Assembly: GCA_013339765.2 (NCBI GenBank)
Contig: JABSTR010001244.1
Span: 1,871,501-1,935,500 of the forward strand
DNA: 64,000 bases
Source of the DNA: Haemaphysalis longicornis
Taxonomy: Eukaryota; Arthropoda; Arachnida; Ixodida; Ixodidae
Direction: 5' to 3'
Position numbers and translations under genes: made by a program. The notes under the pieces are model-generated. The model did no database searches, was not told the DNA's origin, and saw nothing but the letters and a program-made list of their open reading frames with translations. Shown one piece after another: positions 31,619-43,218 of the stretch (the stretch's first letter is position 1; every line of letters begins with the position of its first letter).

Positions 31619-33427
31619 TTTACTTCTATTTGCAGAACTGGTGCCTTTCAAGAAGTTTAACATTCGCATAGACGATGCAATGGCAGAAATTCTATCTGTC
31701 TGATATAACTTCCATTCGGGTTTTACTGGACAATTCGAGGCCGGAGAAGCAATTCACGTTCGGACAGCAGTGAGACGAGAAATTTTCTGCACGCGAAGTT
31801 CATCTCGCTTGTAAAGTGCTCATCCGTATCCTGCTTCATTAACCGTATCGCTAGAGAACGGGCGAATGATTATTATCTTTGGCCCATTGGAAGCGAGGGG
31901 GCAGTACCCCCATGCGCGGCTAGTTAAGTATCGACCCAGTTTCAGAGCAAGCTTTGTGCGGCTGGAGGCTAAGAAAAGAGCACTCATTAAATGCAGATAC
32001 GAGTGCTCGGGAAGCCTTGCCTGTATTCAAACTCACGCGCCTCTGCGCCAGGTGAATAAAGAGGGTCGTGCGACGGCGCAGCGCACCACACAAAGGTACA
32101 CCGCGCAATTAATCAAACCGGGCCTGTCGGAGTTGCGCAACTTTCATCGCGGAAATTCCTGCGCAGCCAAGCGCCTCGGTCCGCGCGTGGCGCCTCTGCG
32201 ACGGGCGAGTCACGGCTTCGCCCTTGGCCCCTGTTTCCGCTACACGGCATCGTCTCGCACGGGGGGAACGCTCGCTGGAGCGACTAGGTCAATGGCGCAC
32301 CGTCGCCGTCTCTCTCCCCGCGGCGGCTGAGTGGCGGCGAGCTTTACCGACGCGCTCTGATCAATGGTCTCCGTTCGCGGCCGACTTTGCTTCTTCCAAC
32401 CATGCAGCTCTGCCCATCAGTTATTTACTGCGTGAGCAATAGATCAGGCATGTCTGCAAAAGTTTGCGCCGTCGATCAGGGCAGCTACACAAGAAGAGAG
32501 AGCGGCGAAGCGCGGACGTAAGTCGATCCCAGAGCCGGCGGCGGCATTGGCTACGGTGGCGCTACGTTTCCACCTCTGCTAGGGGTTCATTGGCATCCGT
32601 CGCCTCCACCGCCAGCGACTGTGCTGGGCACTGCTGGCATCGAGGCACCCGGATCACTGTTTTTGCCTGACACGCCCGTTGTCCGTCGCTTCAGGCACCG
32701 CTAGTACGCGTCGTAAAATTGTGCAAGGCGAGTGCAAGGCCGTATACAGGCGGCAAATCGGAATTGAACGGGAATGACGGCGACGAAATGCCGCGACTGG
32801 TGGACAAGGAAAGCGGCGAACCAGTCAATGTCGCTGTAAAATGGTTTCATAAGCCTCAATTACTCTGTTAAAAGAAGCAGACGTGATAAGTGAGAGAAAA
32901 GGTTAGAACGCAAAGCACGATTGGAACGGTGAGCAAGGGCGTGCGAAAAACGCTATCTTGCGGGCTTCTGAAGCAAGAGCAAGACGCTTTCATCGGGCCG
33001 AACCTCAAGTTCGCGAGGGAGATGAGGAGCTCACACATCCTTAAAGATCCACCAATGGATCATCCATTAAATGTGACGAGCCTTTGCAGTAAAGCAGTCA
33101 TAACCACCATCGCCTTCATTCTCGCTAGCCGCAGCTTCAGATAACTAAAGCGCTAAGTTGGGCGAGTTGTTTCGTCTTCTCTTTAGCTTTGTCCCTATAT
33201 TAATGTTCGCTAGTACGATTAATTCCTTACGCAGCTTCAGATAAGTCCCCTCATCTTGCTTTTTGCCTACACCCCCATGTAGCAGTCTGACGACAGTTTG
33301 AAGAAGAGGCAAATACACCAACCAAGGGCGTTTATTAAAAGCGGTGCCAATGACTGGTGTGCTTGCGTCTTCCTCAAATTTAACCAAACCGGGCAGTTCT
33401 GCCGATGATGTTCACATTCATGAGGAC
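31619..33427. other. No gene recognised; GC-rich at 32130-32680
   Basis: The 154-codon plus-strand frame at 31866-32330 follows rising GC content and has no domain. The GC- and CpG-rich stretch at 32130-32680 could mark a promoter, but no supported exon was found. Confidence 0.5.
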
Positions 33428-33439
33428 AGTTTGTATTTT

Positions 33440-33586
33440 GATTGAAAAAAAAAATAGAGTGCGACTTAGACAACGACAGTAAAGGACGACGGGACAAGCG
33501 CTTTCTTCTTTACTGTCGTTCTCTAAGTCGCGCTCTGTTTTTTTCAACCATAATGCACCAACTTGCCCAACAGATGTGTTTAATGA
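33440..33586 (+). mobile_element. Hairpin retroposon, copy 2
   Basis: Arms 33440-33484 and 33508-33550 are near-perfect reverse complements. The loop has GGGACAAGCGCT. After the right arm comes ATGCACCAACTTGCCCAAC, the conserved end. Direct repeats AGTTTGTATTTT (33428-33439) and AGTTTGCATTTT (33587-33598) flank it with one mismatch. Arm sequence (GCGACTTAGA, ACGACAGTAAAG) is unlike that of the other copies. Confidence 0.8.
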
Positions 33587-33744
33587 AGTTTGCATTTTAC
33601 TGTGGCGAAGGCCACTCCTCTGACGGATACGTACCCACGTAAACGTAAACTTTGTCGTTGTTATTTCAGTATGTCTGAACTTCACTATATATATATTTAT
33701 GTATGTGTATATGTATCAGTGTGCCGAACTGAAAAAAAAAATAC

Positions 33745-33860
33745 CGGTTCGGTTACGGTTCGGGTTCGGGTGGAATAATTTCGTTCCGGTTCAGTTCTGG
33801 TTCAACAAAATTACACACCGAACCGGTTCGTGAGCCGGTTCGTGAACTGGTTCGGAAAGA
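33745..33860. repeat. GGTTC-rich minisatellite-like tract
   Basis: GGTTCG/GGTTCN and its complement CGAACC recur many times with irregular spacing (for example CCGGTTCGGTTACGGTTCGG and CCGGTTCGTGAGCCGGTTCG). The tract is partly palindromic (ACCGGTT) and follows an A10 run. Confidence 0.65.
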
Positions 33861-34889
33861 TAAATTATAACTAAGTGCGAAAACTTTTTTTCAGTTTGTT
33901 GTCAAAGGGACCGCACCAAAAAATACAAGTTTGGTTCATTCAAAAGATGATCTTGTCTCAATAGCAATGCTGTCAATCTTAATGGCCCCTTTAATCAATT
34001 AGGCTGGACAATCGGGAAAATAGGTGAAGTTGCAGTTCACCAGACGCTTTTTTAAAAAAAAGTCCAGCCCTTGTGACGTCTGCAGGGACACATTTATGCG
34101 GTCGGCACCCGCCTACCAGAGCCACAGCTAAAAATCAGGTTTGTGAGATTTAGTGGTGCCTCCAGTCTTGTTTTACCGTACCTCTTGCTGGCTAACATGA
34201 AATTCAATGCCCTGTAAACCTGTTTTCCCACATTACGTCATCGCGGGCGTTGGGTAGACTTAAACTTGAAAGTTTTTCAATACATATGGTCGTTTTTGGT
34301 GAATACAACGTCCTGCGAGGCAGGAATAGCGAAGAGTGAGTTACCAAGGGCTATTTCTTTCAAATAAAACAAGATCACGGTTTATTTTGCGTTCATTGTT
34401 GCTGTGAACTCCCAGGCATCGCGTGTAAGTAGATGCAGCAGGGAAATCACGCGGACGGCGAAGTTAGGTGGCTTCGGTATGGAGCGGCCTTTCACGCGCA
34501 GGAAAAGCAAGTTCTATCTGCATTTTTACACCACTAACAATCTACAAAAAATGGTACAAAAATTACGACAGTTTTCTGCTATTGCGTAAACATCCTTTCC
34601 AGCCGCTCTTTTATGCAACGAGCATCTATAAAGTCAGCTTCACCTCTATACAGAAGTAAATTGTTGGGACATCATTTCACCAAGAGTAATATAAGCATTT
34701 TTATATAATAGTATGAAGGCACCATGCACCCTTCTGCATCCCCATGATTTTTAAAATGCGACAAGTAGGCAGTTTGAGGGTATGGGTCGCTGTTTCGCGG
34801 GGCAGAAATCTGGTGCCCTGCCAGCCGCTGCACTTTTTTTGTTATTACCCGGGATTTTTTTTATTAAGCGGGCTGTTGGTGACCTCTCC
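33861..34889. other. No gene recognised
   Basis: Short frames only. No repeat similarity inside the window. Confidence 0.5.
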
Positions 34890-35325
34890 CCCAGATCGGC
34901 CACGGAACGCATGAAAACGTACTATGAGGCAGTTATGCACTACCGCCTAGACATACACAAATATCCTCCATTTCATAAATCCCTCAAGAATATTCAGCAA
35001 GCCGCCTGGAGGCAGCTCCAAACTAATAAAATCTATGTCCCCCGTAAACAACCCCTGTTTTATCCAGGAGCTTTCCGACCCTAATGCTCCCTACGTAGAA
35101 GCCGGAAGAAGAGATTACGTTCGTATATTGTACGGCTGTCCTGAGGATCCCCTTCTAGCGCTCTGCAATTACCTAATTCAGAGCGGTGGGAGGGCGCGAT
35201 GTTCAGCGCCGACCCGTCGATGCAAGTTTGAACCTTGACAAGAGCGCCGGAGGTTGTTGGAAGGTATGGTCTGGTCGCCACCTTGCGTGACCAATACCGC
35301 ACCATCTCTTGCCCCCTCTAACAGC
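34890..35325 (+). mobile_element. LINE 3' end (I-like)
   Basis: The frame at about 34903-35084 reads AVMHYRLDIHKYPPFHKSLK, then QQAAWRQLQTNKIYVPR, matching the pre-knuckle HYRLxxxxxPPPHKxL..LRxLQT signature. After a frameshift, PYVEAGRRDYVRILYGCPED at about 35090-35150 aligns with the zinc-knuckle block of these elements (CxxC lost, GCPED kept). Decay continues to about 35325, where the ACAGCGAAGCTGT hairpin motif begins. Confidence 0.7.
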
Positions 35326-36325
35326 GAAGCTGTTTAGCAAATCGTAATTTTTCGCGTCCGCAGTTAAAAATACGAAGAAATTGCCGAGCGCGCGCACATG
35401 AGCACGGACCTCGCGGCGACAGCCTGGCAGTTGACAAAACCAAGAAAATGCCGAGCGCTCGTGCGCATGTGTGCGTGCATCGCGGCGACCACCCAGCGTC
35501 GCCGGCGCACGTTTGTCAAGCCAGGCATACCCACTTAAGGAGATTGGCCAAGATTGACAAAAAAAAAAGAAACTCCAGTGTTCGCCCTAATCGTGGCAGC
35601 ACTCGCTCGGAACGAGAAAAACTCCAGCGTTCGCCGTAATCATGCAAACACTTGCTCGAATCGAGAAAGACACGTCATAGCGTATGCCCCTCCAGTATGA
35701 TGTCCAATGATTATCCCTTCCAAAAAATAAAAGAAGCTCACACTTACAGCAACAATGATGGAGTAAAAGCTCTCTGCAACAGCGAAGACGAAACAAATCG
35801 GCTGCAATCATGGACGTAAACCTTCGTGATGGTCGTGGAGGTTGTGTACACCTTGGATACCTCCAACACTTACTCGTTAGTGTGACCTTCCTTATTAGTT
35901 TTATTCTTCCATCCATTAAGCGGGCCAATACACGTACGACACCATTTCCCTTCCAACGAAGTATAACAGGTTACAAAAAATTGAATCTTAAATTTTCATT
36001 TTTTGGTGGTAGTATAAAAGTCAAATATTACGCAAGATATTGTCAGAAATGTCTTTTTTCGTTATTTTATCGTTGATTTTGTGTTGGTGTACAATGCTCG
36101 TGTAGTCGCAGCAAGACCTGTACCGGAAAGCACAAAGCATATGTTATATTACGGCCGGTCTGGACGCCCTGCGATCAGCGCTCGCTCACTCGCGAGCTGA
36201 TGGTACATAAAGAACAAAAATCCTTGAATGACGCTCACCGCGCTGTATCAACAACGGATGGTCGAACTGTTTTGTCGTGAACCGGTAACCATTATTTACT
36301 GTTTAGGTTCGCGTCCGGTTAGACG
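35326..36325. other. No gene recognised
   Basis: Begins with AACAGCGAAGCTGTTTAGC, a small hairpin motif shared with 19058 and 53318. GAGAAA(A/G)ACTCCAGCGTTCGCC-like text is locally repeated at about 35572 and 35620. A GTAAGT donor-like site on the minus strand near 35748 has no supported exon. Confidence 0.5.
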
Positions 36326-36327
36326 CC

Positions 36328-36329
<2 letters not shown>

Positions 36330-36372
<43 letters not shown>

Positions 36373-36509
36373 TATATATATATATGTTTATGTGTATATG
36401 GTATACCATTATTTGTATGTTGTAGTGTGTCGCGTGGTGTGCGTGCTGTTGTTGTGTTGTGTGTAGTGGTGTGTGTTGTGGTTGTTGTGTTGTGTGTGTG
36501 TGGTGTGTG

Positions 36510-36575
<66 letters not shown>

Positions 36576-36598
36576 TGTGTGTGTGTGTGTGTGTGTGG
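36330..36598. repeat. (TA)n followed by (GT)n microsatellites
   Basis: Pure TA repeat at 36330-36385, then impure GTGTTGT sequence and a long nearly pure GT array at about 36490-36598. The long open frames across it are artefacts. Confidence 0.95.
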
Positions 36599-39108
36599 CG
36601 GAGACTTTCTGCTTACTGATAGTTTAAAAAGGTCGCAGGTTGCAATAAAAACAGTAACAACTTTACTTCGACGTTCCCGTACTTCTTCAAGAATGGATTC
36701 ATTCTTGAAGAAGGAAGAACGGGGGGACAGAGAGATATGCAATATTATACCGGCCACAAGCTTGCCATTGTACACATAAAAAGGCGCTAAAGCAGATGCT
36801 GTTACATGATGTTGCCTTCAATGGAATCCCAAGAAAATTCCCGCGTCACCGTTTTTGTGGGAAGACAACGCCAGAATAAATGTACAGCCCTGCTTAGTTC
36901 GAAACTCCCATTCCGTCAAATTCCCAAATCATGGGTTGTGTGAACCTGGCGACATCGGCAACTGAGAAACATCGTGTGAATCTTAACCCAGAGCGAACGT
37001 GTGTGCGATCAACGTACGCGCAGCAATTTACGCAGCAAGAGACGCAGAGGGAGAGAGGGGATGAAAGCCGCAGAAAGATCAATCGAAGAAATGTGCAAAC
37101 GGAACAGCGATACGCAGTAAAAGGCCTGTAGTAACACCTGCCGATCAGAGGATAAATATACGAGAAGGTGGTTAAAGTACGTTAGCGAAAAGGTTAACTG
37201 GTTCAAAGTAATTAATTGTCTGAAGGGCGTATACTTCCGGCTAAATACCCTAAAAGCGTCTATCTCGACGCGCAAAGAGGGTCGCAGCCCCGTCTTCTTC
37301 TGCTTGTTTCTTTTGCACCAGTTGGTCCTGGTTTTCACTACGTGTTGCACGTGTCGCAACGTATTGCTCCACTTAACCCGCTTAGTCGGTTAAGCATTTA
37401 TTTTGCCTTTACAAGCAGCCAAGTGTACCCACAGAGTCGCACGTAACTTGCGTTCTATATAGCGGGTGGAGCGACTGCTTTGGCAATATCTGCCGCTGGT
37501 ATCTTTCCGGCCTCCCACGCGGCCTCCTAACCCAGCCTCCCCCTCCAGTCCGTTCCAAGGAGACCACTGAGGGAAAGGAAGGCAGCTTCGGGGGACGAGG
37601 AGCCAAAAAGTTCGGAGTGCACGTGCAGCCGCCTTGAATGTAATTATTTATTTTTGGCGATACTGCAGGCCAATAATTGGTTGGCCGGAGTTGGTACAAC
37701 TTAAAATGCACGACACAATTCACATAAAGAAGGTCCCGCATTGACAAGAATGAATAAATGTTTGTTCCCAATATTTAGTAAGAGAAATGTTTTTTTTTAA
37801 CTCAGTGACGAAATTGGAACAAAGAAATAATTGTGCAGAAAGTGAATTCAAATCTTCAATTGTTTGAGAGAAGAAACTGTACTTGTAGCTATCTGTTTTT
37901 GCGAAGATTGAAGCCAATGAATGTTGGTCATTGTGATGAGTCCTCCTCGTTGCGAGATGTTTTACATGATCAGGTAGCTTTTCTTAAATTTTTCCTGAGA
38001 GAAATTTATATACATTGATCTCGTTCTTCGGTGTTCCGTAACCGAGGAACTTTGAGAGTCGTTAGAGAGTTCGTAACATGCCTTGCTGCAAAGACAACTT
38101 TCCCACGAATGCTCTGTAGTCCTCAACCTAATGTAGATATCCTGGAAAATGCGATTGGGCCCTCAGACGACTCAAGCATTATGCGGTGTTGCTGTTACTT
38201 GTCACAGTTGTTTGCTCACCATTGAGTCGTAGGCAATTCGAAATTCCAATTCGCATGAAATTTTACGGAAGGAATATGGTTACAGAAAACAGCTGCAGCT
38301 CGTTTGTTTAATGGGAATTATCCCGAAACAAATTACACAGCAATCAAACGATAACGGCGTAACCGTGCAAAGTGTTATCTCGGTAGGCACCACGGAAATC
38401 TATCAGTCGCAGTTCTAATACAAGCAACGGGAAGTCGCTTGTCTTGAGCCCTTCCAGCCGCATCACAAGGTCGCGGTGGAATAAACAGAGCAGTGTTTTC
38501 TACTACGATAAAGGTGCGGTCCTTCCAAGTTTCATAAACCTAAATATTTCAGTCAGAAGGATGCTGCATCTCAAATGAAAAACAGTTGTCTTTTGTTTCT
38601 TCCACACTTTGCGACTGCAGCTCCGTCAAAACGCCTGTAAATAAAGTATTTTCAAATTGCAATTCAAACCACATTAGTTATTCATATTGTGATACCATTT
38701 TCATTGGTACTTAAACAGCTTCGCGGTTTTAGTCATGCTAGCAGGGCTGAGTGTCAATCGCTTCTTTTTCTTCTCTAGCCAGTCAGCCAATTTATGTCGA
38801 TTTTATCTTAGTACCCTGCCTTATTTCGGCTTCTGGTAATAATGCAGTGTGGTTATTGCAGCGTTTGTGTAGAAGGCGCTGACCGGAGGGTTTCCTCATT
38901 ATGCCCCGTTGAACGGCATCGCAGACAGATGAAGGTACCAAGGACCGTTGCGGTAACCTGTCGCTAGATGTCAAGTAAATCTTTTCTAGACAACTTAGGC
39001 TGGGATTACGATTCACTTTCCGTGTTTATTTCACACACATGCAGGCGGGCGTCTTTGCCCGCAAAGCGAAGTGGCGGCGTCAGTAGCAAGACGCTTATAG
39101 AGAACAGG
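36599..39108. other. No gene recognised
   Basis: A 13-bp perfect inverted repeat (CTTCTTCAAGAAT at 36682-36694 with its complement at 36701-36713) is the only structure noted. Open frames are short and lack domains. Confidence 0.5.
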
Positions 39109-39175
39109 CAGTCGGCGTGGCGTAATCGGTAAGGCAACGGCCCAGGCTATCTAGGTTAGACTTCGGCCCCTACAT
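39109..39175 (+). repeat. tRNA-like SINE head, degenerate
   Basis: GGCGTGGCGTAATCGGTAAG holds a perfect A box (TGGCGTAATCG). The expected B-box position holds only GGTTAGACTT. Related in its first 20 bases to the tRNA-like sequence at 48811. Confidence 0.4.
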
Positions 39176-39711
39176 CGGCTTATTTCTCTCCGCTACTCGG
39201 AGGAGGCTTCCCACAGGCAGAGGCGATTTTCTCTCCTAGTTGTGCTTTAATTCGCTTTGTAATGGCCGGAATATTGTTTGGCCGTGCTTATTCTCCGGCC
39301 GCGCGCATGCTTCGTCCGTCCTTGGGGTTTAGAACATCGCGCCACACAAATCAGGCCCGAAGGCGCCTCGGTTTGCTTAGGCTCCGCCAAGCCGCGGTGG
39401 CTTGTAAATGTTCCACGCTCCAAGAAAGCATTTGCATTTCAGAGCTTGGCTGCGGAAAGCCCGCCTTTCGGCCTTCAAGCCGAAGATGGCAAGCGCAGAG
39501 TAGCGACAGAAAGCAGTGAGCGAAACACGCGTGTCTGTCACACAGGAAATGAGATACACACGAAAACGCCATACGTTTCCAGAGCACTCCCCGTGCACCT
39601 GCGACAGTTAAAACAGCGAGCGCGCAGCAGCAAAGTTATCGCCCGGCGCTTCTGAACAAGGGACAACATGTCGGAATGTTGCGAGGTCGTGCGTGCTGCC
39701 CTCTCTCTTAG

Positions 39712-39876
39712 GCGACCTCAAGTACAGCGCATGCTCGGTTGGATTCTTGGATTCTGACAGCAGCAGCGCCCAGCAGAGGCTCGCAAACGTATTCAAAGCT
39801 TTGGTCTCATCCGCGGACAAGTTGAAGTCGTCCTGTACCTTTGGAAGGCCGACGGCGCCTGTGCTACAAACGAAAG
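39712..39876 (+). CDS. Candidate internal exon, unknown protein
   Basis: A strong acceptor (TGCTGCCCTCTCTCTTAG) and a consensus donor (AAG/GT at 39877, GTAAGT) bound a 165-nt exon. Its open frame reads DLKYSACSVGFLDSDSSSAQ then QRLANVFKALVSSADKLK and SSCTFGRPTAPVLQTK. Both boundaries are phase 1, so the exon could be skipped without a frame change, a feature common in extracellular modules. Two cysteines. The family is not recognised and no neighbouring exon was identified. Confidence 0.35.
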
Positions 39877-41723
39877 GTAAGTCAGAAAATTCGGTCACCC
39901 CCGATGGGAGATGTGTTTCGAACGCTGTTGCGGAGCGGTCTGTCATAGGGCTTCGGCACTTGTCTGTTTCGTTCATTTGATGCGCATTCAGTTGCTGCCT
40001 GGTGTCAGGCTGAATACGTAGGGTATCTTTTGTCAACCAGAAATAAATAAGGACTTGCTTCGTTGACGTTAACGCACGTAAATTCACAGCTCTGACCCCC
40101 CCCTCCCCGGAACAAACACCTCATGAAGAGAACTTCAACGTATTCTATAAATCGGTGCGAAACACGAAATACGCGTCTCTAGAGGCACTTTCAACGTAAT
40201 TGAAGCCCTGAAATCAAGAGCATGACGGAATCCCGTCTGATCGGACCAACAAATGACAATAATAAAACTGACTCCGATTAGGAACGTTACAAATGCAAAG
40301 ACAAATGCAAAGAACGTTACAAATGCAAAGAATGAGGCTCCCGTCCGTGGGAGCCTCATTCAGTTCCCGCACAAAAGCCTTGTTCAAAATTTTGCTGGAA
40401 ACAAGGCTTCCGTACGGGAGCCGAAACATCTTTGTATTTACAACTTTCCTGGTCGGAGCCACCCGTTAATTATTGCTAGTTAAAAAACTGCATGTATATA
40501 TAAATTTGTCGTAGAAGCTAAACGCGATATAATTTCTTCAGCAACAATGCGCTGCCACGCGCTACCTATCGAAACCGTAGGCCATTTAGCCCGTTACCTC
40601 CATTGATATGTGCATGCTGCAAGTTTCAGGAACGTTTCGTTTAGTTCCGCTATGCTACTCACGTATATTTATAGCAGCATACGTGAATTCTAGGCTTCCA
40701 CCTCGAAATTAACACAAACATGCACACATTCAGCGATCGAGCCCCGCATGTTTAGATGTGTGTATACATGTATGTGCCATTAAGGGCGCGTCCACTCTTT
40801 CCCTCTACCAAATACCCGATTGTCAGTGTACCTCGATATAAACCATGGGCTGAATGCGGCTTTAAAGCGAGCACAAAAAAATGACAAAAACTCCCGCGTG
40901 GTTCGCCAAGACGGTTTGTGTTCATGGAAACAAGTGTCAAATTACATTAACATCGTGAGCAATGTGTGGCTTCTACGGTGCCACTCAGGCCTCGGCAGTG
41001 CGGCGAACGGTTTCACCCCACTGGTTGCACGCGGCGTGGGGCGGAGGAAACGCTGCGTACATTCGCTGCCTTCGTACTCCTATCTCGACGGACCGATACA
41101 CAGCGACACTATTCCCATCGCCCAGGCTATCCACTGGCCCCTCACCCATCCCAGACCATCTGTACCGCACGACCTAAGCCGATACCAATCATGTTTCAGG
41201 CAAACAAACAATATTAGCTTAGTTAACGGAACGACGATTTGCTCGATCAATCTCGCTTTTTTATGCATACAAACGCTTTTTTTTTTCTAAGGTAGGCGCC
41301 CGAGCAAGAAAATTCGTTTCAGGTTAATTAAACTGTTCGCTGTCATTGTTTAACTGTCATTGTCGTCCAGCCATGCGGTATCATGGGGACAATGTCTGAG
41401 CGTTGGCAACCTATTTGGTATCTCGGGAAAAAAAGAAAAAAAGAAATGAGTATGACATCGGCACAAAACTCGTCACAAGCCCTTGACCATGGCCGCTCCG
41501 CAAAAATTCAGAGTGCAGAGCTGGCGAAAGCTGCGGGACAGGTTCTTTAGGAAGAACGTACGCAGAAATTTTTCGTTTTTCTTTCACATCAACTTTTATA
41601 GTAAAAAACGAATAAAACGAATGATGTGAAGGTCATAAAACTGCTTCCCCCAGCCTGATGAAGCACACGCTGCCGCCTAGTGTTCAAACAAGGCTCCTTG
41701 AAAATGTTTCTTTTTTGTTCATT
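39877..41723. other. No gene recognised
   Basis: A local duplication/inversion lies at 40285-40410 (AACGTTACAAATGCAAAG three times; GAGGCTCCCGTCC and its complement GGGAGCCTCATT). No exon is supported. Confidence 0.5.
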
Positions 41724-41871
41724 CCGCTTTTCTGGTGGAGGCGAAAAGTGAAAACGCCCCTGTGTTCGAGATTTCGGCACACGTTAGAGATTCCCAGGTG
41801 GTCAAAATTAATCCGGGGCCCTGCACTACGGCGCGCCTTGTCGCCTGTGTAGCGTCGGCGCGTTAAACCCT

Positions 41872-41944
<73 letters not shown>
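41724..41944 (+). mobile_element. SINE 3' part with (AATC)n expansion
   Basis: 5'-truncated copy of the SINE at 31379: CCGCTTTTCTGGTGGAGGCG, GTTAGAGATTCCCAGGTGGT, GGCCCTGCACTACGGCG and GTCGGCGCGTTAAA. Its tail has expanded to about 70 bp of AATC repeats (41873-41944). It ends about 570 bp upstream of the FMO start codon. Confidence 0.8.
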
Positions 41945-42516
41945 TTTGTGTTAATTCGAGATACTCTTACGCAAAAATTCCTGCTCCAGATTGGTATGAC
42001 CCCCCTAATGTTCTTTCCTGACATTAGAAAAATATTCGGTCGTTTGTTTCGGGCCACAAGGAGTGAAATCGCTTTGCTGATGAAGTCGTCAAGCCGGATC
42101 GATACGGGGGTGAACCATGCTACTCAGGTCAGTGATCGGTACTCTCGCGTAAGCCGCTATTGACGGATCCTGTCTGGACGCCGATTTTCGGGTGGACGTG
42201 ACACAGTGCACGTCTATGTGAACCGAAGTGGCACCGCGTGCAGTGTTTGCCAGTTCACGCACGGGGAAGAGACCGGAGAGTTCACGCGGGCGGCGTAGCG
42301 CGGACAGCGTTATGGGACCCACACCCGAAAAAACCGGGTGGAGGTCATTGACAGTGGGTGGGCGAGGGGGAAATGTTTTTACGCATGGTAGAAAGACTCT
42401 TCCGCCTTCTACCGACCCCAGCTACCGGGACACCCCCTTCCCCCCTCCCCGGTCACGTGGCCGCAGCCCAAAGAGACCGACCGGGCCAGGGCGAACACAA
42501 GCCGGGTCGGCAAGCC

Positions 42517-43218
42517 ATGACGAACAACTCAGCGGAGGCGGCGGCGGGCGCCGAAACGTCGGCGGCGGCGCCGGCGAGCCGGCGCCAGCGCGTGGCCGTC
42601 ATCGGAGCCGGGGCCAGCGGCCTGGCCGCGGTCAAGGCGTGCCTCGAAGAAGGCCTGGACGTCGTCTGCTACGAGCGCGCGGACGCGCTGGGTGGGCTAT
42701 GGCACTACACGGACACCGTGGAGCGCGGGCGCGCCTGCGTCATGCGTTCGACGGTGATCAATTCGAGCAAGGAGATGTCCGCCTTCAGCGACTTCCCACC
42801 GGACGCCAGGCTGCCCAACTACATGCACAACTCGCTCATGGCGCGCTACATCGAGGACTACGGGAGGCACAGCGGCGCCGCCGATCGCGTTCTGCTCCGC
42901 CACGAAGTGTCCGACGTGAAGCCGACGGCCGGCTACGACAGGTGGACCTTGAAGGTGCGTAGGCTTGACACGGGCGACGAGTTCGTGAAGGAGGTGGACG
43001 CCGTCATGCTGTGCACGGGACACCACGCGCACCCGATCTGGCCCGAGTTCAAGGGGCTCGGCGACGAACGCGGCGCGGGTAGTGTGTTCGCCGGCCGCGT
43101 GATGCACTCGCAGGACTACCGCAGGCCCCGAGGCTTCGAAGACCGCCGGGTTCTCGTCGTGGGCCTGGGCAACTCGGCCGGAGACCTGGCCGTCGAGCTC
43201 GGGGGCGTCTCCGAACAG
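42517..43218 (+). CDS. Flavin-containing monooxygenase, first coding exon
   Basis: FMOs are endoplasmic-reticulum enzymes that use FAD, NADPH and O2 to oxygenate soft nucleophiles (N, S). ATG at 42517 has G at -3 and begins MTNNSAEAAAGAETSAAAP. The FAD motif GAGASG is at residues 30-35, ALGGLW at 57-62, VINSSKEMSAFSDFPP at 80-95 and LCTGHH at 165-170. The FMO signature FAGRVMHSQDYRRP is at 191-204 and the NADPH motif GLGNSAGD at 216-223. Codon 234 is followed directly by a GTGAGG donor, phase 0. FMOs are usually about 530 residues, so this is roughly the first 44 percent. The open frame extends 53 codons upstream to 42358, but that part is low-complexity and FMOs start close to the FAD motif. 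The exon is GC-rich. No later exon was recognised downstream; tick introns can be long. Confidence 0.93.

Noticed and set aside
37258..37290. FMO second exon (VYLDAQRGS-like text)
   Set aside because: It lies 5' of the FMO first exon and the similarity is limited to a few residues.
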